DNA of 64,000 bases from Natronosalvus vescus (lineage in GTDB: Archaea > Halobacteriota > Halobacteria > Halobacteriales > Natrialbaceae). Position numbers and translations under genes: made by a program. Positions 35,698-45,512 of this stretch are shown one piece after another; positions within the stretch are counted from its first letter, which is position 1; each line of letters opens with the position of its first letter. Under the pieces are notes generated by a model. That model saw nothing but the letters and a program-made list of their open reading frames with translations, had not been told where the DNA came from and did no database searches. The DNA is taken from positions 2,232,001-2,296,000 of the forward strand of contig NZ_CP099546.1 of assembly GCF_023973145.1 (NCBI RefSeq), written 5' to 3'.

Positions 35698-36279
35698 TCA
35701 GTCGCCGGTGCCGTCGCCGCCGTCCGTTCCACCAGCGTTCGACGGGCCGGCGTGATCCGGCGGCCCTGCGTCGTCGGGCGCTCCCGCGTGGTCGGGTGGC
35801 CCGGCGTGATCCGGTGGGCCGCGCTCGTCTCGAGCCTCGTCGGCCCCGTCAGCCTGGTCGCTCGAGGACGGGCCACCCGCCTCACCGCGTTCGCCACCTC
35901 GGTCGTCGCCACCCTCGTCGACGGTGGCGGGGTCGCTCGCATCACTCACGCTAGCGTCGTCGGTCGCCAACGACCCGTCGTCGAGAACGGCTCCGTTCGG
36001 CAGGCCGATGGCCGCCGAGTCGTTCGACGAATCCGACGTCGAGGCGGAGCCGGTACCGTCGTCGACGAGCGGCGAGTCGCTCCAGGTCACCGAGAACGGT
36101 GAGTCGCTCCCGTCTTCGTCGTTGTCGCTCGAGGGAAAGAGCTGCGGGCCGACGTCGGGCGCCACGAGGAGGGTACCCCCGGCGAGCGTCACCGCGACAA
36201 TGGCGATGACCGCGAGCAGGCCGGCCGTCGAGAGCTCCTCGGCACCCTCGTCCCCCGCCGAATCGGTTGGCGTTCCCAT
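35698..36279 (-). CDS. Single-pass membrane protein with Pro/Asp/His/Ala/Gly repeats
   Basis: A 193-residue protein: 15 acidic residues, one membrane helix (TAGLLAVIAIVAVTLAGGTLL), and then about 150 residues of low complexity. The tail holds four PPDHAG-like repeats (residues about 157-180) and ends GGTDGGDGTGD. It probably projects outside the cell as a spacer or a minor secretion-linked protein. Disorder and composition prevent a family call. Confidence 0.6.
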   Translation of the reverse strand: MGTPTDSAGDEGAEELSTAGLLAVIAIVAVTLAGGTLLVAPDVGPQLFPSSDNDEDGSDSPFSVTWSDSPLVDDGTGSASTSDSSNDSAAIGLPNGAVLDDGSLATDDASVSDASDPATVDEGGDDRGGERGEAGGPSSSDQADGADEARDERGPPDHAGPPDHAGAPDDAGPPDHAGPSNAGGTDGGDGTGD

Positions 36280-36467
36280 CTGTTCGGCCGAATGGTCACT
36301 CGGCGCGGCCTTTGTTAAGCACCGTCCACCGGAACGCCGAAATCGTTCGATATCATCGTCTGGCGTCCGGACACCGTGATCAGTCGTCGGTCGACCCGAC
36401 CGATGGTGTAAGCCAACCCTACTGCTGTTCGAGCACGATCAACGACGCACAGCTTTCGAAACGACGC

Positions 36468-39089
36468 TCAGGCCCCTGCCCGCCCCAGGCGCTCGAGCAG
36501 TCGTTCGCGAACCACGAGCAGACACGGCAGTACCGTCAGACAGGCGAGGAAGGCGAAGACGATCGCCAGGCCAGTCACCAGCCCGAACCGCTGGAGCGGC
36601 GGTGCGAGCGCCAGTGCGAGTACACCGAATCCGGCGGCCGTCGTCGCCGCACTGCCGAGCAGGGCGCCGCCGGTGCCGGTCATCGTCGCCTCGAGGGCGG
36701 TCTCGAGGGTCGGCTGGCGCTCCCGTTCGGCGACGAATCGCTCGCCGACGTGGATGCTGTAGTCGACGCCCAGCCCGATAGCGAGGCTCGTGATGACGGC
36801 CGTTTCGCTGTTGAACGGCAGGTCGAGCAGCGCCATCGCCCCCAGCAGCCAGGCGAGGGCGGCCACGACGGGTGCCAGCGTGACGATGCCGAGCGAGAGC
36901 GTCCGGTGGCGCACCCAGTAGAGCAGCGTCAGGAAGACCAGGATCACGACCAGGGTCACGGCGAAGGCCTGCACCAGCGTCTCGAGGAGGGCGTCCTGAA
37001 TAACGGCGGTGGTGACGGGACCGCCGGTTGCGACCGCCGTGACCGGCGCGCCGTCGGCGGCCGACCCGCGTTCGACCTCGCCCGCGAACGCCCGGGTGTC
37101 GTCGGCGACCGACTGGGCGGCGGCGTCGCCACGAACGGAGACGAGCAGGCGGGCCGACTCGTAGCTGCCGTCGTCTGTTCGCTCGAGGACGGTCGCCGCC
37201 GTGTCGGGATCGGCCGCGAAGAGGACGTCGTAGAGACCGGCGAGATCCTCCGTGGGAACCGCCTCGCCGTCAGCCCGGCGTTCCTCGAGGGCGTTCGCGA
37301 CCGTTTCGTTCTCGCTGGCGACGTCCTCGATGACGGTCAGGGGCCCCTCGACAGCGGCGCTGCCGTCGGCCTGCGTGGTGATCGTTCCGTCGCCGTCGAC
37401 GGCCCCTCGGGCGTCTTCGATCGCCCGGAGGACGGCGGGATCGGTCACATCCCCGCGTATCAGCACCTGCGCCTGGGCGTCCTCACCTCGCTCCTGGAAG
37501 TTGTCACCGAGGTAGGCGGCGTCGTCGGCGATGGTGTAGGTGTCCGGCGCGAGCGGCCCCGGTAGCGACTTCGCCCACTCGGGGGCATCCTGGGGGAGGA
37601 AATCGGCCTGGTTGAACTCCGTGTCGATCCCCGTCGCACCGTAGGCACCCCCGGCGGCCACCAGGAACGCCACCAGCACGACCGCGACCGGGGCGCGTTT
37701 GGCGAGCGTGACGCCGCTCGAGAGCGCACGGTTGACGCGACCCGGCGTCACGCCGAAGGGCGGTTTCGCCCGGTTCCATCCGAGGCGGTTCTCGAGGAGC
37801 GAATCGACCTCGACCTTCAACGCGGGGACGAACAGGCCGAAGGCGACGAACGTGGCGAGGATGCCTCCCGCGCTGAGGACGGCGAAATCCTGGATTGCCG
37901 GCAGCGGGCTGACGACGTTCGAGAGGAAGCCGACCCCGGTCGAGAACGTCGCCGCCGCGAGTGCGAGCACGACGCCGCCGAGACCGAGGGCCATGCCGCT
38001 GCGGACGCCCCGACGCTCGGTCGTGCCGGCGCTATCCGCCTCGAGTTCGCCGGCACGCGCCTCGCGATAGCGCATCACCACGTGCAGGGAGTAGTCGATC
38101 GAGAGCCCGATCAGGAGGAAGGGGACGGCGATCAGGAGCTGGCTGGTCGGAATCCCGAGCCAGCCGATGAGGCCGGCGAGCCAGGCCATCACGACGGCGA
38201 TCCCGACGATGCCGATCAGCACGTCGACGACGTCCCGGTAGGTGACGCCGAGGACGAACAACACCAGGACGAACGCGACGGGGGTGATGATCGCGAAGCT
38301 GTCGCCGACGGCGCTTGCGGACGTGGCGTCGGTGATCCCCTGGCCGAAGACGAAGCCGTCGTCGAAGCGCTCCTCGAACAGCGACTCGATCTCGACCTGG
38401 GCGTCGTAGGCCGCCTGTGGCTCCTCGTCGTCCCCGCTCTCGTCGACCTGGAACAGGAAGACGATCCGGGATTCGGCGCTCGTCGACCCGGGTTCGTACG
38501 AGTCGGGGAGGAACTGGTAGGGGTCGCCCTGGACGTCCGCCTCGGGGTCGAGGACGTCTGCCAGCAACGCCTCCACCTCCTCGTCCGAACGAGACTCGAG
38601 TGCTGCGATCTGTTCCTCGAGCGTCGGCGCGCTGGTGTCGGGCGGGCCGTCAGCCTCGGCCGCCCGATCCTCGAAGACCGCGCCGGTGGCGACGACGTTC
38701 TCGAGGCCGACGAACCCCTCCTCGGCGAGGGTCTCGTTCAGGGAGGCGTTCTCGCGGACGTCCTGCTGGAGCCGGAGCCCCTCAAGGAGGGAGTCGCGGG
38801 TGAGGACGTCGCCGGTTGGGGTCTCACCCCCGTTCGCATCGTCACCGCCGCGGTCGCGGACGACTAGCTGGGTAACGACCCGATCGTCCGTCTCGTACCG
38901 TTCGTCGATGTACTCGAGGGCCGCCGTCTCGTCGGAGTCGGTCTCGAACTCGCCGATGCCGGCGTCTTCGGTGTCAGCGATGACGAACCCGACGAGCATC
39001 ACCGCTGTCAGGGCGAGCACCACCAGTACGACGAGTCGGCTGTGGGCGACGACGATCTCGGCGTACCGACTCGAGCGATCGGTCGCCAC
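36468..39089 (-). CDS. RND superfamily exporter (HAE3/MmpL-like)
   Basis: An 873-residue protein with two RND halves. Each has one N-terminal helix, a large external domain (about 35-230 and 470-660) and five more helices, twelve in total. The sterol-sensing-domain-like pattern GLSIDYSLHVVMRYREAR and its partner GLGVDYSIHVGERFVAERER hold the helix-4 acidic residues used for proton coupling. Members move hydrophobic or lipid-like molecules, such as hopanoids or carotenoids. Single gene with no adaptor subunit, as expected for a cell without an outer membrane. Confidence 0.9.
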   Translation of the reverse strand: MATDRSSRYAEIVVAHSRLVVLVVLALTAVMLVGFVIADTEDAGIGEFETDSDETAALEYIDERYETDDRVVTQLVVRDRGGDDANGGETPTGDVLTRDSLLEGLRLQQDVRENASLNETLAEEGFVGLENVVATGAVFEDRAAEADGPPDTSAPTLEEQIAALESRSDEEVEALLADVLDPEADVQGDPYQFLPDSYEPGSTSAESRIVFLFQVDESGDDEEPQAAYDAQVEIESLFEERFDDGFVFGQGITDATSASAVGDSFAIITPVAFVLVLFVLGVTYRDVVDVLIGIVGIAVVMAWLAGLIGWLGIPTSQLLIAVPFLLIGLSIDYSLHVVMRYREARAGELEADSAGTTERRGVRSGMALGLGGVVLALAAATFSTGVGFLSNVVSPLPAIQDFAVLSAGGILATFVAFGLFVPALKVEVDSLLENRLGWNRAKPPFGVTPGRVNRALSSGVTLAKRAPVAVVLVAFLVAAGGAYGATGIDTEFNQADFLPQDAPEWAKSLPGPLAPDTYTIADDAAYLGDNFQERGEDAQAQVLIRGDVTDPAVLRAIEDARGAVDGDGTITTQADGSAAVEGPLTVIEDVASENETVANALEERRADGEAVPTEDLAGLYDVLFAADPDTAATVLERTDDGSYESARLLVSVRGDAAAQSVADDTRAFAGEVERGSAADGAPVTAVATGGPVTTAVIQDALLETLVQAFAVTLVVILVFLTLLYWVRHRTLSLGIVTLAPVVAALAWLLGAMALLDLPFNSETAVITSLAIGLGVDYSIHVGERFVAERERQPTLETALEATMTGTGGALLGSAATTAAGFGVLALALAPPLQRFGLVTGLAIVFAFLACLTVLPCLLVVRERLLERLGRAGA

Positions 39090-39244
39090 GGTTCAGGGCC
39101 CCCGCAAGAATATCGTTGCTCCGCTCGTCGACCAACCTAGCGCCCAACCAGTCGCTCCCCCGAAGTCGCTCATTGGTCGCTCTCGAACTTGAGCGGGTAA
39201 AGCGATTTGGATAGAACTAAGCTACGTATAATCCATTTCTGATT

Positions 39245-39928
39245 ATGAACACTGACGTCGACCGCGATCGGGGCTTTTTGACGCCCGCCGACCGGGCGTT
39301 CCTGCTCGGCGAGCGCGAAATGAGCCACGACCAGTCCCGACGCAACGCCGAGGCGCGCATCCGACAGCGGGTGATCGACGGGATCCTCGACTTCGACCTC
39401 CTGTTGCACACGTTGTCCGAAAAGGATCGAAAGCAGGTGTTCGCCGACGTCCACACCGACGGCGCGTTCCTCGACGCGTTACGGGCGATGGTCGCGTTCA
39501 CCTATGTCGGTGCCCGTGAGCAGGGATTCGCGTTCGAGGACGTCCTCGTCCCCGCCGTTCGGGCGTCCGAGGAGGCCATCGCGGCGAAACAGGACGGGGC
39601 GAACGTCTCCGTGGACGTCACCTTCGACGTCGAGACGACCGTTGAGGACTCACTCGAGGGAATCGCCGGTCGTCTCGAGGCGGGCGATCCCGTTACCCCC
39701 CGTCAACTCTTTGCGCTCGTCATGCAGGGCGATCACGATCCGACCCAGCACGAGGAAATCGTCCTGGTTCGAACCGACGCGGCCGACGGCGTGGACGATC
39801 AGTTCCTCGAGCGACTGGCGACCTATCTCGAGGCGGATCTAGATCACGAAACCGAGACGAGGGTCGTGCTTCGACCACTGGCGCGATCGACCGGCGTGTC
39901 TCCGGATGAACCTATGACTGGGAACTGA
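39245..39928 (+). CDS. Haloarchaeal hypothetical protein
   Basis: A 227-residue soluble protein starting MNTDVDRDRGFLTPADRAFLLGE, a start shared by a group of haloarchaeal proteins of unknown role. The first 110 residues are helical and charged, the remainder mixed. The motif RRNAEARIRQRVIDGILDFDLLLH looks like an RHH- or sensor-adjacent helix, but no DNA-binding domain is clear. A tataatcc box lies close upstream at about 39228. The last codons and the stop lie in a direct repeat that is copied 30 bp further on. Confidence 0.7.
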   Translation: MNTDVDRDRGFLTPADRAFLLGEREMSHDQSRRNAEARIRQRVIDGILDFDLLLHTLSEKDRKQVFADVHTDGAFLDALRAMVAFTYVGAREQGFAFEDVLVPAVRASEEAIAAKQDGANVSVDVTFDVETTVEDSLEGIAGRLEAGDPVTPRQLFALVMQGDHDPTQHEEIVLVRTDAADGVDDQFLERLATYLEADLDHETETRVVLRPLARSTGVSPDEPMTGN

Positions 39929-39961
39929 TACCCAGACGAACCTATAACTGGGAACTGACAC
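39908..39961. repeat. 24-bp direct repeat, 30-bp spacing
   Basis: gaacctatgactgggaactg... at 39908-39931 recurs at 39938-39961 with two changes. The first copy contains the stop codon of the gene at 39245-39928, so the duplication would supply a spare stop and 3' end. Confidence 0.85.
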
Positions 39962-40222
39962 GAAACACCTAACACGATCGATCCCTCATCTGCTGGTATG
40001 GCACCGTCAGTTTCCGTTTCGCTTGCCACTCCCACTGACGGCCCTCGTGCGGCCGTGTTCGTAGGGGCCGCCTAGGCCCACCTCCCTTTCGACGTTTCGA
40101 CGGATGTATTGTCTCCGACCGGAATACAGCGAACAACGACCAGTATCACCAATGTCCACGTCAGACCACCGTTTGCGACCCGACCGACGAACCAGTCGAC
40201 GCCCGCCACGGGCGGTGAGAGC

Positions 40223-42934
40223 ATGAGCGCCGAGACAGGCGACGGCGACCTCGAGGAAGAACAGCCGACGCTCGAGGGCGGCTACGACCCCGAGCGAATC
40301 GAATCGCGCTGGCAGGAAGCCTGGGTCGACGCCGAGACCTACGCTTACCGAGGCGAACCGGGTACCGACCCGAACACGACCTACGCCATCGACACGCCAC
40401 CACCGACGGTGTCGGGCAGCCTCCACATGGGCCACCTGTACGGCCACACCCTCCAGGACTTCGCGGCCCGCTTCCAGCGAATGGCCAACGGAGACGTCCT
40501 CTTCCCGTTCGGTTACGACGACAACGGCATCGCGAGCGAGCGCCTGACCGAACAGGATCTCGACATTCGCCACCAGGACTACGAGCGCCGGGAGTTCCAG
40601 CAGCTCTGCCGGGAGGTCTGTGCGGAGTACGAAGCCGAGTTCACCGAGAAGATGCAGCATCTCGGCACCTCGATCGACTGGAACCACACCTACAAGACGA
40701 TCGAACCGCGCGTCCAGCGGATCTCGCAGCTCTCCTTCCTCGATCTCTACGAACAGGGTCGGGAGTACCGCAAGAAGGCGCCGGCGATCTGGTGTCCCGA
40801 GTGCGAGACGGCCATCTCGCAGGTCGAAACCGAGGACGCCGAGCGTCACTCCCACTTCAACGACATCGCGTTCGAGGTCGTTAGAGACGACGCCCCTCGT
40901 GATGAGTTCGTCATCTCGACGACCCGTCCGGAACTGATCCCGGCCTGCGTGTCGGTGTTCGTCCACCCCGAGGACGACGACAACCAAGATCTCGTCGGCG
41001 AGACGGCCAGGATTCCGATCTTCGAACACGAAGTGCCGATCATCGCGGACGACCGCGTCGACATGGAAAAGGGGTCGGGAATCGTCATGTGCTGTACCTT
41101 CGGCGACCAGAACGACATCGAGTGGTACCAGGCCCACGACCTCCCCCTGCGGGTGGCCATCAACGAGACCGCGACGATGACCGACCTCGCCGGCGACTAC
41201 GAGGGGATGCACACCGAGGAGGCCCGCGAGGCCATCGTCGAGGATCTCGACGCAGCCGGCTTCCTCCGTGATCGCCGAGAAATCGTCCACGACGTCGGCG
41301 TCCACGAGCGCTGTGACACGCCCGTCGAGTACCGCGTCTCCAAACAGTGGTACATCGAGGTGCTCGACCACAAGGACGAGTACCTCGAGGCCGGCGAGGC
41401 GATGGACTGGTACCCCGAGAAGATGTTTACTCGCTATCGCCACTGGATCGAGGGCCTCGAGTGGGACTGGCTGATCTCGCGCCAGCGCGACTCGGGGATT
41501 CCGTTCCCGGTCTGGTACTGCAGCGAGTGTGATCACGAGATCCTGGCGGAGAAGGCGGATCTCCCCGTGGATCCGCTCTCCGACGAGCCGCCGGTCGACG
41601 CCTGTCCCGAGTGCGGCCACGACGAGTTCGACCCGGAGGAGGACGTCTTCGACACCTGGGCGACCTCGTCGCTGACGCCCCTGATAAACGCGGGCTGGGA
41701 CTGGAACGAGGAGACCGAGTCCTTCGAGATGGCCAACCCCGAACTCTACCCGTTCGACCTCCGGCCACAGGGCCACGACATCATCTCGTTCTGGCTGTTC
41801 CACACCATCGTCAAGTGCTACGAGCACACCGGCGAGGTGCCGTTCGACGCGACGCTGATCAACGGCCACGTGCTCGACGAGAACCGCGAGAAGATGTCGA
41901 AATCGCGGGGCAACGTCGTCGAACCCGCCGCAGTGCTCGCGGAGTACCCCGTCGACGCCGTTCGATTCTGGGCCGCCAGCGCCGCCGTCGGCGACGACTT
42001 CCCGTTCCAGGAACAGGACATCGTCGCGGGCGAGAAGCTCCTGCGCAAGCTCTGGAACGCCTCGAGGCTCGTCGACACGCTCGCTCCCGTCGATCCCGAC
42101 GAACCCGACGACCTCGAGCCGATCGACCGCTGGCTGCTCGCGGAACTCGACGCCACGGTCGAGACGCTGACCGACCACCTCGAGGCCTACGAGTTCGCGA
42201 AAGCCAGGAACCACCTCAGAACGTTCTTCTGGAACACGTTCTGTGACGACTACCTCGAGATCGCCAAGACGCGCGAGGACAGCCCCTCGACGCAGTATAC
42301 GTTGCGAACGGCCCATCGGGCCTTCCTCCTGCTGTGGGCACCGATCATCCCGCACGCGACGGAGGAAATCTGGCAGGCGGTCTACGCGGAGGGCGAGGCG
42401 CCACGCACCTCGCACGAGTCAGGAGGCGAGAACTTCGACAGTATCCACACCGAAGCCTGGCCCGAACCCCGGGGCTACGAGGCCGACCTCGAGGCCGGCG
42501 AGACGGCCATGGAGGTCATCTCCGCGCTCCGGCGGTACAAGAGCGAGCGCCAGTTGCCGCTGAACGCCTCGATCGACGCCGTCTCCGTCCACGGATCCAT
42601 CGCTGGCTTCGAAGACGCCATCCAGCAGGTGACCCACGTCGACCACCTCGAGTCCCTCGAAGAGCCACCCGAGATCACCACCGAGGTGGCCTCGATCGAC
42701 CTCGATTACGCGACCCTCGGCCCAAAATTCGGGGCGAAAGTCGGCGAGATCGACGCCGGGATCGACAGCGGCGAGTACGAGATCGACGACGAAGCCGACG
42801 TCCTCCGCGTGGCCGGCGAGGAACTCGAGGGCGACCTGTTCGAGGTCGAACTCGAGCGAACCTACTCCGGTGCGGGCGAGATGATCGAGACGGAGACGGC
42901 CGTCGTGATCGTCGAGGACGAGCGAGCGGACTGA
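40223..42934 (+). CDS. valS: Valyl-tRNA synthetase
   Basis: Starting at the ATG at 40223 (MSAETGDGDLEEEQ) gives 903 residues. This class Ia synthetase charges tRNA-Val and edits mischarged Thr. The HIGH motif is HMGH at residues 68-71 and KMSKS is at 557-561. Several Cys pairs (CPECETA, CSECDHE, CPECGHD) form zinc knuckles found in archaeal ValRS. The longer frame upstream is Arg/Thr-rich and not supported. The C-terminal 100 residues are the acidic anticodon/coiled-coil domain. A T-rich stretch follows the stop. Confidence 0.96.
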   Translation: MSAETGDGDLEEEQPTLEGGYDPERIESRWQEAWVDAETYAYRGEPGTDPNTTYAIDTPPPTVSGSLHMGHLYGHTLQDFAARFQRMANGDVLFPFGYDDNGIASERLTEQDLDIRHQDYERREFQQLCREVCAEYEAEFTEKMQHLGTSIDWNHTYKTIEPRVQRISQLSFLDLYEQGREYRKKAPAIWCPECETAISQVETEDAERHSHFNDIAFEVVRDDAPRDEFVISTTRPELIPACVSVFVHPEDDDNQDLVGETARIPIFEHEVPIIADDRVDMEKGSGIVMCCTFGDQNDIEWYQAHDLPLRVAINETATMTDLAGDYEGMHTEEAREAIVEDLDAAGFLRDRREIVHDVGVHERCDTPVEYRVSKQWYIEVLDHKDEYLEAGEAMDWYPEKMFTRYRHWIEGLEWDWLISRQRDSGIPFPVWYCSECDHEILAEKADLPVDPLSDEPPVDACPECGHDEFDPEEDVFDTWATSSLTPLINAGWDWNEETESFEMANPELYPFDLRPQGHDIISFWLFHTIVKCYEHTGEVPFDATLINGHVLDENREKMSKSRGNVVEPAAVLAEYPVDAVRFWAASAAVGDDFPFQEQDIVAGEKLLRKLWNASRLVDTLAPVDPDEPDDLEPIDRWLLAELDATVETLTDHLEAYEFAKARNHLRTFFWNTFCDDYLEIAKTREDSPSTQYTLRTAHRAFLLLWAPIIPHATEEIWQAVYAEGEAPRTSHESGGENFDSIHTEAWPEPRGYEADLEAGETAMEVISALRRYKSERQLPLNASIDAVSVHGSIAGFEDAIQQVTHVDHLESLEEPPEITTEVASIDLDYATLGPKFGAKVGEIDAGIDSGEYEIDDEADVLRVAGEELEGDLFEVELERTYSGAGEMIETETAVVIVEDERAD

Positions 42935-43105
42935 CGACTTCGGTTCCGTTTTCTGCCTCTCTTGAAATCCTCTATAGCAGATAAGAACGATCTGTTGAAT
43001 ATAGAGAACGAGTTCACCACGAGCCCGGTTCTTCGTTGACTCTCCCTGAACGACTCGTGATCTGACCGACAGCTAGCGGGATAGCCGTGTACATGTGACG
43101 AACCG

Positions 43106-43939
43106 CTACTCGTCGTCCGTCGATGCCCCGTTTTGCTCGTCAAAATACTCCCTGGCCTCGGAAACCCACTCCGGACGCTCAACCGTTATCTCCTCATCGA
43201 CACGGTCGATCGTCACCTCCATCACGACCGTCATCATCTCGCTGTCGACTAATTCCTCGTATGCAAAGCGATAGGACTCGACGTACCCCTCCTCGTTGAC
43301 GACCATGTGCAGCGAGGCGTTTTCGTACTGGTACGGCGACGACTCTGCCGACTCGAGAATGTATCGCGTCTTTCCCTCGGCCTTGGTGGAAATCGAGATA
43401 TTGTCCATCGCGCTCATCCCTCGTTCCACCGATTCAAATGCGGTGAAGTGATATTTGGTACGAGCCTGCCGGTAGAAGGTGGGCGGCTCCTCATCGCTTC
43501 TATTGACCGCGAAGTTGGTCAGCACTTCCTCCTCAGTTCCCCAGCCCTCACCGAAGCGATGTTCTACGAGGGCAGTGTCGTCGGCTTCGTCAGCCATCCC
43601 CTCCGTGAGTTCTACACGGGCGGTACCGTCGGCTTCGACAGCCATTGTTTCCGTAAGTGTATACGAAACAGTCCCGTTGGGATACGTTCGCGTGGTTGTC
43701 TGTTCGAGCATGTACGATCGATTCGACAGCGTCTCGGCGTGATTCTCGAGAAGTGCCCGATGGTTGGTCACTTCGTTTTCGGTGAGCCCCGGGAGCAGTT
43801 CCGGTGAGGTCGTGTTGTCGACGCCGTACGGATCACGATCGGAGTCGTCTCCGGCCGATCCGAACGCGCCACAACCTGCGAGGAGGACGACGAGGGCGAG
43901 GATTCCACAGATCTGGACTACGTGAGACCTGCTATTCAT
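43106..43939 (-). CDS. Lipoprotein, unknown function
   Basis: Started at the ATG at 43939, the protein has 277 residues and a lipobox LLAGC at residues 18-22 after a hydrophobic leader. The exported part is beta-rich and acidic with many Glu, Thr and Tyr residues (TYPNGTVSYTLTETMAVEADGT and similar), resembling LolA/LppX-like haloarchaeal lipoproteins that share the pattern of alternating short strands. It would be attached to the outer face of the membrane. The in-frame extension upstream is not supported. Ligand unknown. Confidence 0.78.
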   Translation of the reverse strand: MNSRSHVVQICGILALVVLLAGCGAFGSAGDDSDRDPYGVDNTTSPELLPGLTENEVTNHRALLENHAETLSNRSYMLEQTTTRTYPNGTVSYTLTETMAVEADGTARVELTEGMADEADDTALVEHRFGEGWGTEEEVLTNFAVNRSDEEPPTFYRQARTKYHFTAFESVERGMSAMDNISISTKAEGKTRYILESAESSPYQYENASLHMVVNEEGYVESYRFAYEELVDSEMMTVVMEVTIDRVDEEITVERPEWVSEAREYFDEQNGASTDDE

Positions 43940-44327
43940 TGTGACTAGGGATAACGTACACTCCACTGGTATTAATCCCAGTGCTGACATACGATCCCAG
44001 AGATTGGCCTGCCTTCTCGTGGCAAGAGATACGTGAGTTTGATTGAGCAGTTGCCGTTCCGGTCGAGCTAAACCGTACTCCATTCGCGCTGTGAGTTCAG
44101 CACCAGCTCAGCAGACTATCGTGACACTGTCAGTTCGGAGCTGTTGCATACAGAGGATGATTTTCAGTGCCTACTAAAGCGCTGGATCGGCGTGCGCGAC
44201 CTCACTCAGTAGCACCACCCGCCCCCTCGAGTGGGGATCTCGTTTGCTATCAGATGTCCCGAGTAGGGATAGCGATCATCTGAATGGTCTCGATATATTT
44301 ATAATTCAAGAATATCAACAATACCTA
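43940..44327. other. Intergenic stretch between divergent lipoprotein genes
   Basis: About 390 bp, more AT-rich than its surroundings near the right end. It carries the TATA box of the following gene and a small interrupted inverted repeat (tcagatg / catctga, about 44250-44285). No RNA gene or coding frame is convincing. Confidence 0.5.
44298..44303 (+). promoter_or_regulatory. TATA box of the Tat-type lipoprotein gene
   Basis: Within the AT-rich run cgatatatttataattc, tttata lies 25-30 nt before the ATG at 44328, as expected for a leaderless transcript. Confidence 0.6.
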
Positions 44328-45110
44328 ATGCGCCGCAGAACCCTCGTTCGCGTTCTGGCCGGAAGCCTTCCGGTGGCTATCGCCGGCTGTACTGGTAGTG
44401 CTGACGACGACACTGGCAGTACAGATTCAAATGGAGAACCGGGTACTGATGATTCGAACGGTGCGTCGGATGCGTCTGACGACGACTCAACAGACCCAGG
44501 CGAACCAGAACTTACGACGCTCGAATCCATCACGGCAGCCGCGGATCGATACGACGATGATTCACAGACGTTCACCGGAAGCGGTTCGGAACAGACCTCC
44601 GAGTTCGAACTCCGAGATTCGATCACCGTCTTCATCGCAGAACACGACGGGGATGGACAATTTGAACCGGAACTGCGCAACGAATCCAGGCTGCGGGCAT
44701 TCCTGCCGATAAGTGAATTTGGGTCGTACGCCGGGACTGCAGCCGTCGGGGTTCAGGCGGACACCTATCACCTCGATGTCGTCGCTGCGGGTGACTGGTC
44801 GGTTGAAATCGCCCAGCCGGTATCGCCTGACGAGGTGATTCACCAACTCCCCGTCGAGGTTTCCGGTGACGGTCAGGACGTCGTTGGGCCCGTCGAACTG
44901 ACCGGCGAGGCGACCGTGACGGGAACACACGACGGTGAGGGTGGTTTCGGCGTAGAGGTTCTCGACGAATCTGGGCGGGGCGAGCATGGCCAGGTCGCAC
45001 GAGTGTTTAACGAAGTCGATGAGTTCGACGGACAGGAAGCTATCGAGATGAACGCTGTCTGTTGGATTCATGTCCACGCAGAGGCGTCGTGGACGATCGA
45101 AATCGAGTAG
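44328..45110 (+). CDS. Tat-type lipoprotein, unknown function
   Basis: A 260-residue protein whose start MRRRTLVRVLAGSLPVAIAGC combines a twin-arginine signal with a lipobox (AIAGC). An Asp/Ser/Gly-rich linker of about 45 residues follows, then a beta-sandwich-like region (YHLDVVAAGDWSVEIAQPV, GVEVLDESGRGEHGQ, then a strand ending CWIHVHAEASWTIEIE). The last part resembles haloarchaeal exported jelly-roll domains. It should fold in the cytoplasm, be exported by Tat and be lipid-anchored. Function unknown. Confidence 0.8.
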   Translation: MRRRTLVRVLAGSLPVAIAGCTGSADDDTGSTDSNGEPGTDDSNGASDASDDDSTDPGEPELTTLESITAAADRYDDDSQTFTGSGSEQTSEFELRDSITVFIAEHDGDGQFEPELRNESRLRAFLPISEFGSYAGTAAVGVQADTYHLDVVAAGDWSVEIAQPVSPDEVIHQLPVEVSGDGQDVVGPVELTGEATVTGTHDGEGGFGVEVLDESGRGEHGQVARVFNEVDEFDGQEAIEMNAVCWIHVHAEASWTIEIE

Positions 45111-45512
45111 AGGCAGATCCACGAGTAACGGTTCTGCCGTCGATCGCGGTCTGTCCCAGCCGCACATTTCACGGCGTATGCGTGTTTGACATGTCTCGCA
45201 GGGTAGGAACGAGTGGCACCCAGTCAGACCGCGGTATCGACCTAGGTGCCAAGGACGCCATAGAAGAGTTCTCAAAAAAATCATTTCGGATGACTCTCGG
45301 ACGAATATCCGATCAGTACGCGTGCGTACCGTACGCTCTTTGGGTTAGCTGTGATCAGAAATTTTTCCAAGTGATCGAAAGAGTACAACGCCGGCAGCGA
45401 GCTCAAGCCCAATCGTCACCAGCGCATCTCGTGAGACATTCGCGCCCACTATTCAGCACGACTGCTGAAACCTGTCACCGACTGAGTGGTTCACCAGAGC
45501 CGCTTTTCGTTA
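45111..45512. other. Intergenic stretch between convergent genes
   Basis: About 400 bp with a small perfect hairpin, ttcagca-cgac-tgctgaa (45452-45469), that could end transcription from the right. No coding frame or RNA gene is convincing. Confidence 0.5.

Noticed and set aside
40007-42415. 802-codon minus-strand frame opposite valS
   Set aside because: Antisense of valS, which has HIGH and KMSKS motifs; long antisense frames are expected at high GC3.
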